Assembly (NCBI RefSeq): GCF_026151205.1
Contig: NC_087077.1
Location: 6,474,483 to 6,534,482 of the forward strand
Reading direction: 5' to 3'
Origin: Bolinopsis microptera
Taxonomy: Eukaryota > Ctenophora > Tentaculata > Lobata > Bolinopsidae
Length of the DNA: 60,000 nucleotides
Positions 55,754-60,000 of this stretch are shown one piece after another. A model generated the notes under the pieces. That model was not told the DNA's origin and ran no database searches. It saw only the letters and a list, made by a program, of their open reading frames with translations. How positions within the stretch are numbered: position 1 is the first letter of the stretch; each line of letters begins with the position of its first letter. Position numbers and translations under genes: made by a program.

Positions 55754-58700
55754 TCAGGTAAACCATTGTGTAGTGAGAATAGAATCCGTGTTAGTATTAA
55801 ATAATGGTGCGCTTTTGGGAATTGTTTTCTTGTGAGACAATGGTACTAGATTAGGAAAGTTTTTCAATTTATGCATTAAAATGAGTGCGTTCTTTACAAT
55901 GATACTGTGTACTGTCAATATTTTATGTAAATAAAAGCCAGACTTAGTACTTGCTGGGGGGATACCGTCCTTGTACCAGTAATTGACGAAACCAGGTAAT
56001 ACTGCACGAAGGCCCATTTTCTGTTTTACAAAAAGTGATTCAATATGAGACTTAGCAGCAAAACCCCATACAAGGCTGCAATAATTAAGGTGTGACTGCA
56101 CAAAACTTTGATAAATTTGAAGACGTGCTTCGAGAGGCAGATATTTTTTAAGTTTGTACATGACTCCTATGTATCTGGACATTTTCATTTTCATGGCAGA
56201 GATATGATAGGACCAGTTTAGTTTATCATCTATTATAACTCCTAAAAAACGGGCTTCTGTTTTTCTCTCAATTGTGACACCAGAAATTGTCACATCACGA
56301 TAATTAAGATTCCTTTGTCGAGAGAAGATCATATAATTTGTTTTCTTAAGGTTGAGAGCTAAACCATTATTATCTACCCACTTAACTAAAGCATCGCTAA
56401 GAGTTATTAGTTTATCGTAAACTTCATTAAGATTTTCTCCTATCAGGAAGATGTTGGCATCATCTGCGTACATAATGAAATTGGCTATATCTGATATTTG
56501 AGGCAGGTCGTTTATGTAGATTATAAAGAGTAAAGGTCCTAATATTGACCCTTGAGGCACGCCGTATAAAATTTGGTTGGTTGAAGATTTTGACGAGCCA
56601 ATTGATACAAACTGTTTCCTGTTAGTGAGATATGACTTGAACCAGTTTAAGGCTTGACCTCTTATGCCGTAATGGTCCAGCTTGCGCAAGAGTATGGAAT
56701 GATCCACAAGGTCGAAAGCTTTGCTGAAGTCGATTAAAAGAAGTAAAGTTACCTGCTTTTTAGACATTGAATTAAGAATGGTGTCTTTTGCGTTGAGAAG
56801 AGCATGTTCACAAGACCTACCCGGGCGAAAACCGTATTGGTTTTCACATAGTATGCTGTATTTATCTAAAAAACTTAAAACTCGGTTATGCATTAGCTTT
56901 TCAAATACTTTAGAGAATGAAGCAAGAAGAGATATTGGTCTGTAATTTTTTATGTCAGATTTAGATCCACCTTTGTGAATTGGGACCACCTTCGCTTCTT
57001 TCAAAGCCTGTGGAAAGATCCCCTGTTCAAAAGAACTGTTGACAACGTGGGCTAGTACACTAGTAAAACTGGGACAACTGTTAGCGATTTTTAGAGGTTC
57101 AATTTTAGTGTCTAGTGTGGCTTTATTCTTAAGCAGGTTTATGACGTCCTCAATTTCAGTGGCAGTAACTGGCTTTAAGTAAATACTACTTGGAGTGGCG
57201 TTGCGAAGTGTGCTCTGGGTTCCACCAGGATCAAAAGTGGTCCTACTACTAATTTCAGACTTAATTTTTGGAGCGATGTTTGAGAAGTAATCGTTAAATT
57301 TTTCTGCTACAGCTGCCGGAGTGCTGATTGAGCCGTCTTCGTCAGTCAGTTTTATTAAGGTAGGTTTAGATTTTTTCCTATTTAGAAGACTGTTTATCAT
57401 TTGCCACTGCTTCTTAGAAGTTTCTTTGTTTTGCTCAAAAAATTTTTTGAAGTGCTTGTTTTTAGCTTTATCGATGTGTTTATTACAAAACTTCTTCAGA
57501 CGGTCATATTTACTGCGGTTGCTATCAGATGGTTCCTTAACAAAATCATAATATGACTCATTTTTACGTTCTATAGCTTCTTCGAGCCAGGGCAGCATCC
57601 ATGGTTTCGGATTAACACGTTCATTTTGTCTTCGTGATTGTCTTTTTGTAGGATAGGCAGACTCGTAAATCTTATTATAAGCCGTATTAAAATTATTGAA
57701 CTGTTCGTTGGCATCATTGGTATTGTTAAAAATTTCTGACCAACTTTCATCTATAATTAAGTCTCTGAATTTTTGATTGTTGGTGTCGTTAAATCTACGT
57801 GTTTCAGTTTGAGATACATTTTGTGAGTTAGACGCAGAGCGGTAGCTGCTGGTTGGCGTGTTATCAAGATTTATTGTAGTGACTATTGCTAAGTGATCCG
57901 ACATATCTGTCGTTAAGACATTACAGCTTATTGTATCCTCAAGATTGTTTGTGTAGATGTGGTCAATAAGCGTGGCACTATGGTCCGTTAGGCGAGTTGG
58001 GCGTGATACAATTTGAATAAAACCGTAAGAGGAAGCAATATCTATAATGTTCTGACATGCTTGGTCGCTGCTGTGCTTCAGTAAATCAAGGTTGAAATCT
58101 CCATGAAGCGTCATATGTTTACGGGTGTGTCTCCCTAGGTTGTGCAGCGTATTTTTGAAAATTTCTAGAAACGCTTCAGGTCTCCTAGCGGGAGAACGGT
58201 AAACATTGCCAATTATTTTCGTTCTGTTGTATCCTTTGCACTGATGGAGCTTAATAAATTGGAATTCGCCACTAGTATTAGTTGGTTCAGGGTTTGGAGT
58301 GAAAATATCAATTTTATCATAATCGACTACACGTTTGTGTACATAAATGGCTAGCCCCCCACCTTTTCCAGATGGGCGAATTGGATCCTGGATAAATGGT
58401 TCATGAAATCCATCTAAGGTAACGTCGTTTATTCCGTTCGGTAATTTCCCTAAAGTACAATTAGTTTCGTTAAAACACAATATATCATACTTATCATAAG
58501 TCTCAATATCATCACGTAGTTGATCTATATTCTTAATAAGGGATCTTATGTTCATAGAAAATGTTTTAAGTTGAGAGCAGGTAGATTTTTTCACGTTACG
58601 TTGTTGTTTGTACTGACAACTAGTTAGGAAAGATGAAATATTGCTCCAAGTTGAATCTTGATGCTCTTCGTTGGTCATGGCGTCGCCAATAAGATTAAAT

Positions 58701-58960
58701 CGACTATTCTGATCGTACGGATTAAATATGTCACTATTAAGATTACTGTAGTCGTCATAGATTTCATAGTAGGTTGCGTGAAATCCAGGAATGATACTTT
58801 CACAGCAACTCGTACAGCCTAAATTATCCTTAAAACATTTGACATGGACATTACTTTGGCACCATGAGCATGTGCGAATATTTTTAATAGAGTAACACCA
58901 GCCGCTGCAGCTTGAACATTTGATCTTGACTTTGTTTTCAGATGTAACAGTGGGTTCCAC
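55754..58960 (-). CDS. LINE-D ORF: zinc finger, endonuclease, reverse transcriptase
   Basis: 1,068 uninterrupted codons from an ATG. Residues 14-52 hold a Cys/His cluster (IKCSSCSGWCYS, TCSWCQSNVHVKCF, CTSCC) of PHD-like type. EEP motifs: FSMNIRSLI, LCFNETNC, GKGGGLAIYV, LHGDFNLDLL (about 288), TDMSDHLAIV (about 355). RT motifs: IKNYRPISLLASFSKVFEK, LIDFSKAFDLVDH (about 737), YGVPQGSILGPLLF, MYADDANIFLIG (about 830). All catalytic positions are present. It would nick DNA and reverse-transcribe its own RNA. The stop codon lies inside the sequence shared with 21658-21740, so that conserved block marks the coding/3' UTR border of this family. Confidence 0.92.
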   Translation of the reverse strand: MEPTVTSENKVKIKCSSCSGWCYSIKNIRTCSWCQSNVHVKCFKDNLGCTSCCESIIPGFHATYYEIYDDYSNLNSDIFNPYDQNSRFNLIGDAMTNEEHQDSTWSNISSFLTSCQYKQQRNVKKSTCSQLKTFSMNIRSLIKNIDQLRDDIETYDKYDILCFNETNCTLGKLPNGINDVTLDGFHEPFIQDPIRPSGKGGGLAIYVHKRVVDYDKIDIFTPNPEPTNTSGEFQFIKLHQCKGYNRTKIIGNVYRSPARRPEAFLEIFKNTLHNLGRHTRKHMTLHGDFNLDLLKHSSDQACQNIIDIASSYGFIQIVSRPTRLTDHSATLIDHIYTNNLEDTISCNVLTTDMSDHLAIVTTINLDNTPTSSYRSASNSQNVSQTETRRFNDTNNQKFRDLIIDESWSEIFNNTNDANEQFNNFNTAYNKIYESAYPTKRQSRRQNERVNPKPWMLPWLEEAIERKNESYYDFVKEPSDSNRSKYDRLKKFCNKHIDKAKNKHFKKFFEQNKETSKKQWQMINSLLNRKKSKPTLIKLTDEDGSISTPAAVAEKFNDYFSNIAPKIKSEISSRTTFDPGGTQSTLRNATPSSIYLKPVTATEIEDVINLLKNKATLDTKIEPLKIANSCPSFTSVLAHVVNSSFEQGIFPQALKEAKVVPIHKGGSKSDIKNYRPISLLASFSKVFEKLMHNRVLSFLDKYSILCENQYGFRPGRSCEHALLNAKDTILNSMSKKQVTLLLLIDFSKAFDLVDHSILLRKLDHYGIRGQALNWFKSYLTNRKQFVSIGSSKSSTNQILYGVPQGSILGPLLFIIYINDLPQISDIANFIMYADDANIFLIGENLNEVYDKLITLSDALVKWVDNNGLALNLKKTNYMIFSRQRNLNYRDVTISGVTIERKTEARFLGVIIDDKLNWSYHISAMKMKMSRYIGVMYKLKKYLPLEARLQIYQSFVQSHLNYCSLVWGFAAKSHIESLFVKQKMGLRAVLPGFVNYWYKDGIPPASTKSGFYLHKILTVHSIIVKNALILMHKLKNFPNLVPLSHKKTIPKSAPLFNTNTDSILTTQWFT

Positions 58961-59068
58961 TTAGAGCTAAATATTATGATTGTGATACCGATAGTATATA
59001 AAACTATAGTTCAAATCAGATTCTTTCACGAGAACCGGAGGTCCTGTATGCTACAGAATCGTGATATG

Positions 59069-60000
59069 ATTACTACCTACTACATCTACTTAACACATAC
59101 TACCTACTACATCTACCTAACACATACTACCTACTACATCTACCTAACACATACTACCTACTACATCTACCTAACACATACTACCTACTACATCTACCTA
59201 ACACATACTACCTACTACATCTACCTAACCTTGGTCACAGAACACATACTCCACATGCACATCTACCTACATACATACTACCTACTACATCTACCTAACC
59301 TTGGTCACAGAACACATACTCCACATGCACATCTACCTACAAACATACTACCTACTACATCTACCTAACCTTGGTCACAGAACACATACTCCACATGCAC
59401 ATCTACCTACAAACATACTACCTTCTACATCTACCTAACCTTGGTCACAGAACACATACTCCACATGCACATCTACCTACAAACATACGACCTACTACAT
59501 CTACCTAACCTTGGTTACAGAACACATACTCCACATGCACATCTACCTACAAACATACTACCTACTACATCTACCTAACCTTGGTCACAGAACTCATACT
59601 CCTAACATCTACCTACAAACATACTACCTACTACATCTACTTAACACATACTACCTACTACATCTACTTAACACATACTACCTACTACATCTACCTAACA
59701 TTGGTCACAGAACACATACTCCACATGCACATCTACCTACATACATACTACCTACTACATACTACCTTCTACATCTACCTAACCTTGGTCACAGAACACA
59801 TACTCCACATGCACATCTACCTACAAACATACGACCTACTACATCTACCTAACCTTGGTTACAGAACACATACTCCACATGCACATCTACCTACAAACAT
59901 ACTACCTACTACATCTACCTAACCTTGGTCACAGAACTCATACTCCTAACATCTACCTACAAACATACTACCTACTACATCTATTTAACACATACTACCT
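59069..60000 (+). repeat. 70-bp / 27-bp composite tandem array, runs off the window
   Basis: Two nested periods: a 27-bp unit (cacatactacctactacatc + tacctaa) repeated alone at 59096-59230, and a ~70-bp unit adding 'cttggtcacagaacacatac' and 'tccacatgcacatctaccta' from 59228. Two larger blocks are nearly identical (59480-59640 and 59826-60000), so segments were duplicated. The array continues past 60000 and resumes to the left of LINE-D at 54956. Confidence 0.92.

Larger units (their letters stand above)
55012..59068 (-). mobile_element. LINE-D: PHD-endonuclease-RT retrotransposon, intact ORF
   Basis: On the minus strand: a short leader (about 59068-58961), one long ORF (58960-55754), a 740-bp 3' UTR and a poly-A tail (T10 on the plus strand at 55016-55025). 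It splits a tandem array whose parts lie on both sides (54956-55011; 59069 on). There is no ORF1, so it is either 5'-truncated just ahead of ORF2 or a single-ORF type. No clear target duplication, only a possible 'tact'. The lack of any coding lesion suggests a young copy. Confidence 0.85.

Overview
This window looks like nuclear DNA of an invertebrate animal. It is AT-rich. It carries one seven-exon receptor gene with GT-AG introns, four non-LTR retrotransposons (LINEs) with an endonuclease plus reverse transcriptase, a tRNA-derived SINE, several inverted-repeat DNA transposons and about a dozen unrelated tandem arrays. There are no bacterial-style operons. The sequence alone does not let me name the phylum. 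The LINEs are of the CR1/Jockey-like kind common in cnidarians, molluscs and other marine invertebrates.

Layout. 1-318: end of a hAT-like DNA transposon. 319-5043: LINE-A, with a zinc-knuckle ORF1 and an endonuclease/RT ORF2 broken by one frameshift and by a SINE. 5044-8950: LINE-B, 5'-truncated, with the tail of an SGNH-hydrolase ORF1 and a PHD-endonuclease-RT ORF2. About 9581-20040: LINE-C, whose ORF1 joins an AlkB-like dioxygenase to an SGNH hydrolase. That ORF1 is split by a 5,174-bp inverted-repeat transposon (9914-15087) filled with minisatellites. LINE-C ORF2 (16110-19616) is intact. 20041-35000: gene-poor DNA with inverted-repeat elements at 21254-22648, 23176-24328 and 31675-32702, Helitron-like fragments, short arrays and one weak two-exon gene candidate. 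35281-43962: a satellite-rich block dominated by a 4.4-kb array of a 32-bp unit with a 35-unit higher-order repeat. 44208-48052: a region bounded by 182-bp inverted repeats, with a 145-bp-arm palindrome inside. 48729-53494: a divergent rhodopsin-like GPCR gene whose introns hold arrays and a foldback element. 54203-54629: a hAT-type MITE. 54956-60000: a tandem array into which LINE-D (minus strand, intact 1,068-codon ORF) has inserted.

How the parts relate. Only the GPCR (and possibly 30595-30856) looks like host coding sequence. The LINEs would make their own RNP: ORF1 proteins (nucleic-acid binding or esterase/dioxygenase) with ORF2 endonuclease and RT, and the SINE would borrow a LINE's machinery. 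Several insertions can be ordered: LINE-C before the 5.2-kb transposon; LINE-A before the SINE; the 14-bp array before the 1.15-kb element; the 70-bp array before LINE-D.
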